From: Aspidapion aeneum
Taxonomy: Eukaryota; Arthropoda; Insecta; Coleoptera; Brentidae
Direction: 5' to 3'
DNA: 64,000 nt
Assembly (NCBI GenBank): GCA_963576565.1
Contig: OY755044.1
Coordinates: 44,272,735-44,336,734, forward strand
In this document: positions 45,235 through 56,951 of the stretch, one piece after another
Layout: each line of letters starts with the position of its first letter
Position numbering within the stretch: the stretch's first letter is position 1
The notes under the pieces: model-generated
The model's input: only the letters and a program-made list of their open reading frames with translations
Told to the model about the DNA's origin: nothing
Databases searched by the model: none
Position numbers and translations under genes: made by a program

Positions 45235-45745
45235 GTAACAAAAGGCCAAAGATCAATGGAAAAACAAATGTTACATGTAACAGATAGAAAAAGGAATGAA
45301 TGGATAAAAAATAAAACAAAAGTAAGGGATGTAAAAGATTTAGCAAAATTAAAATGGAAATTTGCCGGTCATAATATCAGGCAGAAAGACGATCGATGAA
45401 ACAAACGTATTGTAAACTGGAGACGTTGGGAAAATAAAAGAAGTAGAAGACCCCAAATGAGATGGGCGGACGATTTGAAGAACCATGCGGAAACTAGATG
45501 GATGAACATGTCGACAGACAGGGAAGAGTTGAAGATATTGAGGGAGGCCTATGTCCAAAGATGCTTCGAAAAAGGCTAAATAGATAAGAGAAGTAGAAGA
45601 CCCCAAATGAGACGGGCGGACGATTTGAAGAACCATGCGGGAACTAGATGCATGAACATGGCGACAGACAGGGAAGAGTGGAAGATATTGGGGGAGGCCT
45701 ATGTCCAAAGATGGTTCGAAAAAGGCTAAATAGATAGATAGATAG
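45235..45745 (+). pseudogene. RTE LINE, right part, with tandemly duplicated 3' end
   Basis: Continues from 33092: KGQRSMEKQM, NEWIKNKTKVRDV, then RRPQMRWADDLKNHAETRWM, TDREELKILREAYVQRCF and stop. From about 45591 the last 150 bases repeat (RRPQMRRADDLKNHAG.., AYVQRWFEKG), ending in a GATA-rich tail at about 45730-45745. The antisense ORF at 45349-45708 is a shadow of this duplication. Confidence 0.8.
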
Positions 45746-47035
45746 ATTGGTTACTTTCACAAATCGATTTTAAGAAAAAATATTAAGAAAAAATAAAAAA
45801 CTGAACTGAACAATAAAAAGTATGGAAATCATTTTCTACAGGTGGGATGGTATTTGTAACTTGTAATAGCCTGTTGGTTTTGTTTTATTTTATCTCGATT
45901 GTTTTATTGGTCCTGTTATATAGTTTTACTTATTTCTGAATTCCATTAATAGAAATCCACCACCATATACAGAATCCTGCTTGTTCCTGCTTTATTGAAA
46001 AGGCTCGTTTTCTAAATATAGCCGTAATTATAATCTTCCTACTCTCTGTTCTTTGTGTAGCTCCCTGAAACGTCAAACTCAAGTGGGAGCGTGTATAGAG
46101 CTTGATTACACACAGTCCTGAGTTAATATTCATTTACCTCGATTTAAGAAGTCTGAAGTATCTGGATTTTCTTCCTATTTTTCACATTCGAGTGGTTTTG
46201 AGAATTATTCACGGGTTATTCGCCAAAGAACTTTAATGTACGGATTATTAATCATAAACAGATTGGATTTGACTTTGGGATTTGACCATAGTTAAAGTGG
46301 CAATTTGTTTGGTTTGCCATTTAGTTTACTGGTTAAGAAATGACAAGTGCTTGTCAACCGCTGTTTTTAGTTTATTTGTGTATTTGCCAGTTTTTTTATT
46401 ATATTTGGGATAATTATATCTGTTAAAAACTGTTTAGGGTCTTAAGACAATACTTGTTCCATTGCAGTAGGAGAATTTTCTTATTTTTCAACAAAAGAAG
46501 TAGCGCACTCAGGAATTTGTCTTGGGGGGGCCGAGACCCCATGATGTCGTATGCTATTCTTTGCTTTTGTTCATAAAATATGTAGAAATATCTAACCCCC
46601 CCCTGGGTGCGCCCTTGACAAAAACATAATAGCAACAACTGATGGTCTTCTTCATTGACAAAGCTGCGATAAAATCAAAGTTTATTTATGTTTGGTTAGG
46701 CTGCCTAACTCGTTGCCCACAGTGCCCGTCTATTTCAGCCAAATTTTCAGCTTCTTCAATGGTAATGTCAAAAGGATCGTCTACACACTTTTTTTTTGGT
46801 TTGTTGTGAAATTCAATCTCTAGCTGTTCTATGATTTTTAGAATTTGGACGTTCAAAATGTTTAAAGTTTAATATCCAAATATATTAAATACGGTTTCAG
46901 ATTTACGCTAAAAACCGTTCCTGTTCTATCTGTGTTGTTCTTTCTCTCAGGGGGACCCAGGGATTTCAATCAAAACAATCAACATAATCCTATTATTTGC
47001 TGAGTATTGTGACGTCATATTTCTTTTTTCTATTC
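45746..47035. other. No supported gene apart from a hAT MITE
   Basis: Short ORFs at 45930-46133 and 46423-46638 have no recognisable features. The MITE at 46499-46617 is listed separately. Confidence 0.45.
46499..46617. mobile_element. hAT-type MITE relic
   Basis: The left side reads AGTAGCGCACTCAGG and the right side CCTGGGTGCGCCCTTG, inverted versions of the common (C)AGTGGCGCACCCAGG terminus, with G- and C-runs just inside. Flanks ACAAAAGA and ACAAAAAC match at 6 of 8 positions, a decayed target duplication. Confidence 0.55.
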
Positions 47036-47431
47036 AAGGTGGTTAAAACACTCCATATTCTCCTGAATAAAATACTAAAAGAAAAAATAATAACCAAACC
47101 GAATAAAACAACTGGAAAGAATCCATAACCATTATTCTACGCAAGAAAGGTGATAAAGCAGACCTAAAAAACTATCGACCTGTAACACTCCTCAATGTAA
47201 TTTATAAGCTTCTCACGAAAATATTAAGAGATAGAAATATTTCAGTACAGTTGACCACTTATTAACCATGAAAATCCTAATAGGACGAGCCAACGAATAC
47301 AAAATTCCACTATATATTGCGTTTATAGACTTCGAAAAAGCTTTCGATAGCATTAAGCACTGGGCAGTAAAAGCATCTTTAATTAATAGCCGAATAGATC
47401 AAAAATATACAGACTTGATAGGCAATATATA

Positions 47432-48128
47432 CAGGGTAACTTAGGGGCCATAGGTCAACAGGTGATAGAGGAGGTCATGTCTGATAAAAAAGTTCCTATA
47501 ATGCATGGGCGAAAACTCTTTCTTTGTCGAGATACAGAGCATCAAATTTGGCGATTTTTTAAACTTTTTTGATAATAACTAGTAAAATATGAAATTGGGT
47601 AAAATCATGTATTAGAACAAGAGCAATAAATTGAAATAAAAAATATTTTAAAAAAAATTAGTCGGTTAATTTTTTTTAGAAAAAACTATTTTTTTTGGTA
47701 TAAACTTTTCTGAATGCCATATTAAACTCAATGTTTTTTTTAGTATTTTTTCTTAATAAAAACAAGTCTCTAGCGAGACATAATAATAAAATATTATTGA
47801 TATTTTGAAAAGAATAAGTAAGCAAAAATTAATTTTTTAAACAAAATATTATTTTTGGAGATTATTTTGACAGCCTGTATCTCTACAACTTGTAATTTTA
47901 TCAAAAAAAAGAAATACCATATTTTTGAGTCACAATTAGCTGAGGATTTAGGTGGCCGTGACAGATTTTTTTTTGTAAAACACTGTTTCCCGTCATTCCT
48001 CTAACTTTAAAAATCCCATATCTTAAAAACAGATGTGTGTTGACCCCCATGTTATACAAACTTTTTTCTCGGAAATAACCTCCTCTATCACCTGCTGCAC
48101 TATGGCCCCTAAGTTATGGGACACCCTG
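47432..48128. mobile_element. TA-target MITE, family CAGGGTGTCCC, copy 2
   Basis: Inserted in the LINE at TA (47430-47431 and 48129-48130). Removing it restores CAATATATATAGCG as in the related LINE copies at 32563 and 54506. It is 697 bases. The left terminus lacks about seven bases (CAGGGT-AACTTAGG); the right terminus is complete. Its orientation is opposite to copy 1. Confidence 0.9.
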
Positions 48129-48501
48129 TATAGCGAAGTAACAACATCAATCAAAATCCACGAAGGAACCAAGCCAATCCGTATAAGAAGAGGTAATAGA
48201 CAGGGAGACACAATATTCCCTAAACTATTTAACCAGGCCCTAGAAAATGTGTTTTAAAGTTTAGAAATAGGCATCAAAGTAAACGGACAATACTTGAACC
48301 ACCTAAGGTATGCTGATGATATCGCCTTAATAAAAGACAAGAAAGAAGAACTAATAAAAATGCTAGAGGAACTGGATACAGCAGCTAAAAATTAAGGCTT
48401 AAGTTTGAACTACACTAAAACTAAAATCATAACAAACACAGATGAAGATATTACGATCAGAATAGACCAAAAGAAAATAAACCTAGTAGAGGAATAGATA
48501 A

Positions 48502-48835
48502 CCTGGGACAAATTATTAAACTAAAAAAAGAAAATCAAACAGCTCAAATTAAGAGACGAGTAAGAGTGGCCTGCCCAGCATTCGGTAAATTAAGCTACAT
48601 ATTAAAAAATAAAAAATATCCTCAGTACCTCAAAACAAAAGTGTATAACTTATGTATCCTTACTGTTACCTGGGACAAATTATTAAACTAGAAAAAGAAA
48701 ACCAAACAGCTGAAATCATGAGAGGAGTAAGATTGGCCTGGGCAGCATTCGGTAAATTAGTCTACACATTAAAAAATAAAAAATATCCTCAGTACCTTAA
48801 AACCACAGTGTATACAGAACTGGAGACTCTTGATA
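48502..48835 (+). repeat. Tandem duplication inside the RTE copy, 167-base period
   Basis: CCTGGGACAAATTATTAAAC begins both units (48502 and 48669). Each encodes the thumb segment GQIIKL(K/E)KENQTA.., and the copies differ by several substitutions. Confidence 0.75.
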
Positions 48836-49100
48836 AGAAATAAAACAAAATTAAGGGATGTCAGAGGAGAACTAGCAAAATTAAAATGGAAATTTGCCGG
48901 TCATAATATCACAGAAAGACGATCAATGGACCAAATGTATTGGAAACTGGAGACCTGGGGAAAATAAAAGAAGTAGAGGAAGACCCAAAATGAGATGAGC
49001 GGACGATTTGAAGAAACACGTGGAAATAGATTGATGAACACGGCGACAGACAGAGGGGGAGACCTAGGTCTAAAGATGGATTAGAGAAGGCTAAATAAAG

Positions 49101-51285
49101 TTTTTATCCTTCAGCTCATTTTCTAAAGATTAAATTTCTCCACGATTATTTTTTGTTAAATGTCCCGTCCCGTGGGTTTATCAAGAATTTAAGTAATTTG
49201 CTGCAAAAATGTTGAGAATAAGCTACAAAAGTGTGCTTAATTGGATATCCTGCATGGGGCGCTTTATTTAGGATTTGGATTTATCAGGGACTAATGTGCT
49301 GTTGCACATCTGCTTCAGCAAAATCCATTTCTGAAAAAATGGCAACGGTCTAGATCAAAAAACAGATTAAAACATCTTTTTATTCCAACTGTTTTATAGA
49401 TAAAAAAAGCCGACCTACAATAAAATACAACACAATTTTACACAAAAATCTATTTATTGCAAAAATAAAATTCGCAATCAAAAACTAAAACAACATTCAG
49501 CCAAATAAATACTTTCATTCATGAATTCCAAAACATTTTGTACAATAATATAATTGCAAATACGCTGGGTTTTGAATGGACTTGCCCCATTCATTCGCGG
49601 ACCGCTTTGTAGAAAGCGTTTTTTACAAAGCAAGTTCAAGGCAGAACTGTCAACCCATGCAATGTATATTTCAGTCAAAAAAGAACTTGAAGTTGAAAAC
49701 AGTTTGATTTTAAACGTAGATAGTGCTATGGGAGAGTTGCATGTAGGGTCACTGCATCCTGAATCCTATCACGAGGGATCAGGATACAGTGGCCCTAGTT
49801 ACATGTCAGAAATTAGAAGGTGTCGTGTGCCCTTTTTACATTTACAGTGAAACAATTTTTAATGAAGACTGAAGTAAATGCAAAGAAGACATAACTTATT
49901 AATGTTTTGAAGAACCTAGTTATGCTACTCCGTGTCAAGGACATTAATTTTGAAGTGAAAACGAGAATGCTGCAATAGTATCCGAGAAGAGCAAACACAA
50001 CTATTTTGTCAACCTTTCTTGGATATGACGCATAGATAATTAAAACGAAATTAACGTACTTAAAGCTTTTGGTAAGTGGTGCTATCTTCAAAAGCTAAAA
50101 ATTTCATGCATTCTTATGCAGCTAAATCAAAAGGGAGAAGATATTCAGAATCGGGAAAATCTAATACTTATATCACGTAACAGGATGCCCCAAATATAAG
50201 CTTTTCTAATTTATAATGAAGGAACAAATTAAACTCAAAGAAAGTCAGGGAAGAAGATGAACATATTGGCTTAGCAAATAGAGAGAATGACGTCAAATTA
50301 ATTTTTAAGAGCCACACAAAACAAGTTTCAAATCAGCATGATTGATTAGTTGCAACCTCTAGCAAATAAAATTTCCAAAAAATACTCAGGAACCTTATGT
50401 GCGAAAGATGATCGATAATAAAACTTAGCCGGTTGAGTTTTTTCGCTGAAAGAATAATATATTCATAGCTATATCGAAAAATATTATGTGTCTTCTCAGA
50501 ATATTTTAAGTTATTCACCGTGTATAAATACAAAACCGCTGCATGTCATAAAGTCGCCTCTGCAAGTCGTCAATCCGATAACGCCCAATGTATTCCTGCA
50601 TACAAGAAGAGGGAAAGGCTGAAAAACTTAAGAGATAAAATAATGCATTTAGGATCTGCAGAGGCGGTTGATGAATGAACTTGATTGGCCGAAGTAGTAA
50701 TTAATGAAAATGAGATACGCGCGAGACACACGCCAGATGGTGTTTGACTCTAAGTGGAACAGATTTAGTTTGCTATGATGGGGTTCCGAAAGTACTCGAA
50801 GCTTTTACTTTGAGTTGAATACAGAACACTTTTTAACTTCCTGAAGATAGACGTGCAATTTAATGCTTGTACTTTTAGATAAGACTTTAAACCGTTTGAT
50901 ATACTTATAAATAAAAATATATATTATTATTTTGCTTGTTTGTACTCAAAGAGATGGAGTATTTTTTTGTGTGTTTTAGGCAAAATTTAATTAAATCAAT
51001 GTTTTGCTTCTATTCAGGGTAAACGGAGAAGAGATGGACTACAAGGAGAAACAGACCACCATATATTTTTTAGTAATTATAGCAACGTCGATATTCTCCA
51101 CGAAAATGCATTTCAGTCAGCCCATGCTTTTGCTTTAGTAGAGGAACACATGCGTTTCCTATTTTGTAAACATTTGTTAGAAAGTTTTTAACGAACCAGA
51201 TAAAAATATTTCAATATTTAATGATAATATGGCTAATATACCCGTACGTTAAATTCCTAACCTAAAATTTCCACGCTAAGAAAAT
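49101..51285. other. No supported gene
   Basis: The ORF at 49554-49850 (YISVKKELEVENSLIL.., HPESYHEGSGYSGPSYMSEI) has a mildly coding-like composition and could be an exon scrap, but no domain or splice context supports it. The rest is AT-rich. Confidence 0.4.
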
Positions 51286-51714
51286 TTAGCTAGAAAAAAT
51301 ATTGTGGTCCATCTCTCCTCCCAAGAAAGGTGGGACTGGTACATGTCTCGGAAAGGAGAAATGAACCAGTCCAAGTGTATCAGACAATGCACTATCAAGT
51401 TCACGACCAGGTCCATCTGGATTACCAAAATTAAAAATAGAACTCCAGAAAAACAAGTGTATACCAAGGACATGACCCAAATCATTGCAACCAACTCTTG
51501 CTAGTTCAAAAAATCGACGTAAAATAACTGGAGTTGAATGATGCAATGATCTGGGCAGAACAAAAAACATTTTGGAGCCAAACCCAAAACAGCCAGCTAA
51601 GAAAAAGAAAAAATACTGAATCGGAAGATGAACTTTAGCAATAAAATGCGGTGGTCCATCTATCATATAGTGTGTAGTCCACCTATCAACTACCATGGAA
51701 GAGAGTTGGTCCAA
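51286..51714 (-). CDS. Unassigned 142-codon ORF
   Basis: Open from ATG at 51714 to the stop at 51286. The peptide has a hydrophobic segment near residues 30-55 (IQYFFFFLAGCFGFGSKMFF) and no recognised domain. GGTCCATC motifs recur near 51306, 51653 and 51873, suggesting a repeat rather than a gene. Length above background is its only support. Confidence 0.2.
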   Translation of the reverse strand: MDQLSSMVVDRWTTHYMIDGPPHFIAKVHLPIQYFFFFLAGCFGFGSKMFFVLPRSLHHSTPVILRRFFELARVGCNDLGHVLGIHLFFWSSIFNFGNPDGPGRELDSALSDTLGLVHFSFPRHVPVPPFLGGEMDHNIFSS

Positions 51715-52291
51715 TATATTAATTTATTAATCTATTGACTATTTTGTTAAAATTATTTTTTTAGGATATTTTAGTTGGAATTTAAAGGTAAAACATTAGT
51801 TTAATTTTTGTCAATATTATACGTTTGTATATTCATCATTAAAGTTTTGGTCACAAAAATTCTAGAATGTGGTCCATCACTTCTCTTATTACCCTATATC
51901 TCGGCCGATCTTTAAGCCATGTCAATCTTATTATATGCAGTAGGCTTCTGATTTAATGGGTTCACAAAATCTTCTAAGTGCATAAATCATCATCAGCGTG
52001 ATTACGAAACTGATAAACACAGAAATCTTAATCTTTTTAAACGATTGTACTCAATCTTTCATATCCAACCTCTATTGCTCTAACCAATTCATTTCAGCAA
52101 CCATTTCGTTATAATTCTTGTATGACGTCACGTTTAGCTGTCAAAGTTCCCAATTGAAAAAACAACCGAAGTAATTACCGAACCTGAAAATCGTCTATAT
52201 ACACCTACAATAAATTCCAATTATAATATAGACATCATTGTAATAATCTATTATTTAAAAAAAAACGACATTCCTTGCTGAGCGAGCTTCT
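51715..52291. other. No supported gene
   Basis: AT-rich, nothing recognised. Confidence 0.5.
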
Positions 52292-52816
52292 TTGGCTTCT
52301 GCGCCTCGAGACAAAACAACACCTACTTTTTGCTTGTCATTTTCTTGTTTTATTATTTTCATTTTTGCTTTTGGTCACGTACTAGGGCTCGGTACGCGAC
52401 ACAACACGCCGCCTTTGATACAACTTTTAAATCGCGCTATCTGCGAATTGTTATCTGAATGTATCTTGAGAATCGCAAGTAGAAAACTTGCAAATGGGTT
52501 AATAAACAAAAAAAAAGATGATTTGAATGCACCAGAACTTAAAACTGCACACAACTCATTTATCGCGAATTCTTTTGAGAAAGCTAGTGCGAAACTCGTG
52601 GTCCACGGACACTGTTTTGATGCTGTAAAAAAATTGTCCCAGTGCAGTTTCAGAAGAATACAAGATAGAACACAAGTTTGGAAAGCCCGTGGTGAAAAAT
52701 ATGCACTGAGTGCAACAGTGAGCTTGTCAGTTGGTCAAAAAAATACAGATAATTGCTCTTCTTTTACCAAAAGAATACGAAAATTGCACCAGTGGTGCAG
52801 TTTTTTCCCAAAATAA
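52292..52816 (+). CDS. Unassigned 174-codon ORF
   Basis: Starts MASAPRDKTTPTF, has a hydrophobic run (LSFSCFIIFIFAFGHVLGL) at about residues 15-33 that could be a signal anchor, then a mixed soluble part (SFEKASAKLVVHGHCFDAVKKL). It is more GC-rich than its surroundings. No family was recognised and no promoter or partner exon is evident. It could be a transposon fragment. Confidence 0.3.
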   Translation: MASAPRDKTTPTFCLSFSCFIIFIFAFGHVLGLGTRHNTPPLIQLLNRAICELLSECILRIASRKLANGLINKKKDDLNAPELKTAHNSFIANSFEKASAKLVVHGHCFDAVKKLSQCSFRRIQDRTQVWKARGEKYALSATVSLSVGQKNTDNCSSFTKRIRKLHQWCSFFPK

Positions 52817-53632
52817 TTCTCCATAAGTAATATTCCCAGAATTCTTATTAAGTGAATTGTGTACTCACTTTTCTTATCAGAAACATCGAGAGCCTTCCAT
52901 ATATACAAGTTGTGTTTAGGTAACAACTTATTTGAGGTAAACTTTTTTGAGTTTTGGTTAAATATTATAAACTTTTTTTTGAGTCTGTTAAGTTTTATTA
53001 GCTTTTAGGATATTGCTAGTAGTTTCATCATTTAAAAGATTATGCTTCAACTCGATTTTATTATTATTTAAATAAAAAACTCTATTTCTATGAGGGACCT
53101 TTGTCACGTTTCGACTTAACCTGTTAAATTATGTCTAAAGCCTCCTACTTTCCATACAATCACTCACTTCCACTCTGCATACGTGCCTATGTGTATGGTG
53201 GGCAACCACACATTTTATCAAGAAATGCATTCAAACATCGACAGACCACCGTTTTTTAACTATTTCCTATGCCTACTGGTTGATATCTATGGAGCGGATC
53301 AAGAAGTTTATGAAATGCAACAGAATATAAATATTCGAGAAGTTAGCGTGTGCCCACTGAATCGATGAATGCCTTTTGGAACTTAAAACTTTTTACAACT
53401 TTGGGGCCTTAACCTATAAAAACAAAACTTGATATTGTATTAAAGTGACACCGCGTCATCAAAACCTTGATGGGCGGGAAGGGAGTAGAGGGGTACATAC
53501 AGTGGCACGCACTTCCTTTAATTTTTTATTGATATTGATTCCCAAAATGAGGCACTGCACTAATTAGTCATTAGCTTACAATTTTACTTGCTTTTTATTG
53601 ATGTCTTCTTCTAAATGATGTCATTAGAAAGG

Positions 53633-53635
<3 letters not shown>
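52817..53635. other. No supported gene
   Basis: The short ORF at 53183-53368 shows no recognisable features. Confidence 0.45.

Positions 53636-53702
<67 letters not shown>
53636..53702. repeat. (TA)n microsatellite
   Basis: About 33 uninterrupted AT dinucleotides. Its length is likely polymorphic and hard to assemble. Confidence 0.97.
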
Positions 53703-53703
<1 letters not shown>

Positions 53704-54194
53704 TCTTATCTGGTTGCTACGAATATTTTATTGATTTAGCCGGGCTTTGACGTTTTCTATTCGTTGTTGTTTTGACTGTTTCTGTCAAACAAATTATGAC
53801 GGAGCTTTTTACAAACAAATAACCGTTTTTGCAACTAAATCAATATTTGCGCACATTTTAATATAATTTTGGATCCTCTTTTATGTTTCGGATCTTTATT
53901 TATTAGGTAAGTACCTATTTGATCTCTCCTTTAAAAGGTCTTAGTGTTTTATCATTCGAACATTAAACCCCAAGCGGCACACTGCATGTACAAAGTGAAA
54001 CACTAATTTTTTAAGGCTTCTTTACTTACATTTTGCCGCAAAATTTGGTTTACCATAGCTCTGACACGTTGCCATTTTAATACACCATCAACTATAGTAT
54101 GTATTAACTGAGGAAAACAGTCAGTTCTATGTCTTCATTTTACTCACCTAAGACTAAGGTATTGTTACAACTCTTTCAGTTTAAGTACTCTAAT
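53703..54194. other. No supported gene
   Basis: Nothing recognised. Confidence 0.5.
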
Positions 54195-54930
54195 GAATCG
54201 ACTATCGACCTATAACACTCCTCAATGTAATTTATAAGCTTTTCACGAAAATATTAAGGGATAGACTAACAAAACAATTTGACAAATATTAATCAAAGGA
54301 ACAACCAGGCTTCAGGAAACATTTCAGCACAGTTGACCACTTAATAACCATGAAAATTTTAATAGAATAAGCCAACGAATATAACATTCCACTATATATT
54401 GCGTTTATAGACTTGGAAAAACCTTTCGATAGCATTGAGCACTGGGCAGTAAAAGCCACATTAATTAATAGCCGAATAGATCACAGATATACAGACTTAA
54501 TAGCCAATATATATAGCGAAGCAACATCAATCAAAATTCACGAAGGAACCAAGCCCGTCCATATAAAACAGGTGCCAGACAGGGTGACACAATATACACT
54601 ACACCTACACACCCCAAAGCTTAGATTGGGAAGAAATAGGCATCAAAGTAAGCAGTAAAGTATGCTAATGATACTGAATACGGCAGCAAAAAATTTAGTC
54701 TTAACTAAAACTAAAATTATAACAAACACAGATGAAGATATTACGATCAGAATAAACCAAAAAAAAAAATAGAACAAGTAGAGGAATATATACACCTAGG
54801 AAAAATTATTAAACCAAAAAAAGAAAACCAAACAGCTGAAATAAAAAGACGAGTAAGATTGGAATTAAGCTACATATTCAAAATAAAAAATATCCTCAGT
54901 ACCTCAAAACAAAAGTTTATAACCAATGTA
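54195..54930 (+). pseudogene. RTE-clade LINE RT fragment
   Basis: Same family as 32262 and 47036: LLNVIYKLFTKILRD, FSTVDHLITMKIL, FIDLEKPFDSIEHWAVKATL, NSRIDHRYTDLIANIYSEATS, then a deletion that removes YADD and a thumb remnant to YNQC. It stops exactly where the GC-richer RTE 5' leader begins at 54931. Confidence 0.78.
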
Positions 54931-55297
54931 CTGGTACGGGTAGGCCTCGTCAGATGTCTATCAGGGCAAATGAATCGACCCCTGCCCTCCGTAGATTCCG
55001 GGTACTCTCCGACCCGGAGAGTTAGCACCTGTATAGGGTCCCTTTCCCAGGGTTACGGGAGAAGAATGGACCTCGGTACGGTGATCATAGCATAGGTGGC
55101 AACCCTTTCTTTTAGGGATAGTATAAAAGACTGCAGCTGTTGCCTTACAGTATGGCGTTGGCTCGTCAAAGGCTAGAGGAGTAAAACCTTGATTAAAAAT
55201 CCTGGCCCTCCAAGTAGGGGGTTGAGGCATTAGACTAGTTCTCTAATACTTGTAAAACAAAGCAGTTACCAAAAAGCCTAAACAAAGCCTCGGAGCA
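54931..55297 (+). other. RTE 5' leader
   Basis: Starts CTGGTACGGGTAGGCCTCG and contains short inverted pairs such as CCGGGTACTCTCC/GACCCGGAGAG. It precedes the endonuclease ATG. Minus ORFs at 54961-55230 and 55235-55492 are shadows. Confidence 0.6.
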
Positions 55298-55744
55298 ATG
55301 GATGGAAACTCTCGAAGACGAAAAAAGCAAAGACAAAGGAGTATGAATATAGCTACATGGAACGTACAGGGACTGAATCAAAAGTTGGACATTATTGCAA
55401 CCGAAGTGCAGAATTGTAAGATTGATATTATTGCACTCACTGAGACAAAAAAGAAAGGAACAGGTACGAATAGTGTCGGTAATTTTGTCCATATATTCAC
55501 TGGAGTCCCAAAAGAAAGAGAAGCAGCCAGAGGGGTATCCTTGTTGATAAAGAAAAATCTAAAGAAAAAAATTACAGACTACGATTGCATTAGTGAAAAC
55601 ATACTTCGAGTGAACATGAAGATGCTTGGACATAATATAAGCATAATAGCAGTCTACGCACCATCAGATGACGAAAGAGTAGCTACAAAACAAATGTTCT
55701 TTGATCAACTTGATGAGACACAAAAAGATCACAAAAATCGGTAA
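55298..55744 (+). pseudogene. RTE endonuclease, N-terminal half
   Basis: Starts MDGNSRRRKKQRQRSMNIAT. It has WNVQGLNQKLDII, IIALTETKKKG (catalytic Glu) and the SIIAVYAPSDDE strand of the APE fold. The frame is lost at about 55730. The enzyme would nick target DNA to prime reverse transcription. Confidence 0.85.
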
Positions 55745-56951
55745 TACCAGAGAAATAATTATGCTTGGCGATTTTAATAGCCGAACTGGTAGGCAAACCC
55801 AGAGCAAAGTGATAGGACCATTTGGAGAGGAAGTAACAAATGATAATGGCTTAAGACTGATGCAATTGTGTGAAACCCACAACCTAAAAATAAATAATGG
55901 TTTTTTTAAACATAAGGATATTCATCGATATACCTGGATTCAGCCAACAAGAAATCTTAAATCAATTATTGATTATGCTATAGGTGGACAACACTCGCAA
56001 TTAAAGTGGTATAATGTGCGAGCACTTCGTGGTGTTACCTGTGGATCTGACCACCATCTGGTAAAAGCAAAAATATTATTCCCTTTAAGAAAAACAAATA
56101 AGCACGAAAGTATTAGAGAAAATGAAAACCTAGAATGCATCGAAGACAATCAAAAATACAACTTTAGAAGTCTAGAAATCGAAAGTACTCAAAGATTGTA
56201 TCAGAACCGATTAGATGAAAAATTAATAAAGACAAATCACTCATTTGAAGAGATATATACAAACATAATAAAAAGCTTGAAGGAAGCAAGCAACGAAGCT
56301 GTTGGGTACCAAGATAATAGAAATAACAGGGAGATGTGGTGGACGGATAAAATACAGGAAATGGTCAAAGAGAAAAAACGCACATACTTGAAATGGCTCA
56401 GTACTAAGGAGCAAAGAGACCTAGAAATCTACAGGGAAACCAGAAGACAGCTAAGAAATTTGATACGCACAGAAAAAAATGAAATGTTCGAGCGCAAGTG
56501 CCACGACATAAACACACACGTAGGAGGTAGGCAGAGTTCTGAAGTATGGAAATTCATTTCTACAGTAAAAAACCCAACAAGAGAAAAAGTAAACATCCAG
56601 ATAATCAAACCAGAACAATGGACAGAACACTACAAGGGACTGCTGCAGGAGACGAGACCCGAATATCTGGCAGCCTCTCCGAGAAGAGACATAGAAGTAC
56701 ATGGAGAGGAAGTAATCATCGAAAAAGAAATGATAAAGAATAATATTAAAAAACTTAAATCCGGAAAAGCTAGCGGACCTTGGGGAATATATGCTGAAAT
56801 GCTCAAATATGGATCAGAGAAAGTACTCGAAAATCTCACATATATTATAACGGACATCCAGTACCTAATGATTGGAAAATTGCATTCATATCCTCAATAC
56901 ATAAAAAAGGAAACAAGCTGGATTGCAACAATTACAGAGGAATTTCAGTAA
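55701..56951 (+). pseudogene. RTE endonuclease C-terminal half and RT N-terminus
   Basis: From about 55735 reads IIMLGDFNSRTGRQTQ (catalytic DFN), YTWIQPTRNLKSIIDYA and CGSDHHLVKAKI (catalytic SDHH), a long lysine-rich linker, then KLKSGKASGPWGIYAEMLKYG, the RT entry motif. Another shift near 56860 follows. All endonuclease catalytic motifs are present across the two ORFs. Confidence 0.85.

Larger units (their letters stand above)
47036..49100 (+). pseudogene. RTE-clade LINE copy, split by a MITE
   Basis: Starts near HILLNKILKEKIITKPNK and reads RKKGDKADLKNYRPVTLLNVIYKL (with a stop or shift before it), FIDFEKAFDSI, then after the MITE at 47432-48128 EVTTSIKIHEGTKPIRIRRG, RQGDTIFPKLFNQALENVF, LRYADDIALIKDKKEEL and thumb, ending with the family 3' end near 49100. 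The catalytic YADD is intact, unlike the 32262 copy. Internal stops, deletions and a tandem duplication (48502-48835) disable it. Confidence 0.82.

Noticed and set aside
45349..45708. Minus-strand 119-codon ORF with an internal repeat
   Set aside because: Antisense shadow of the duplicated RTE 3' end; the same shadow appears at 57990-58358.
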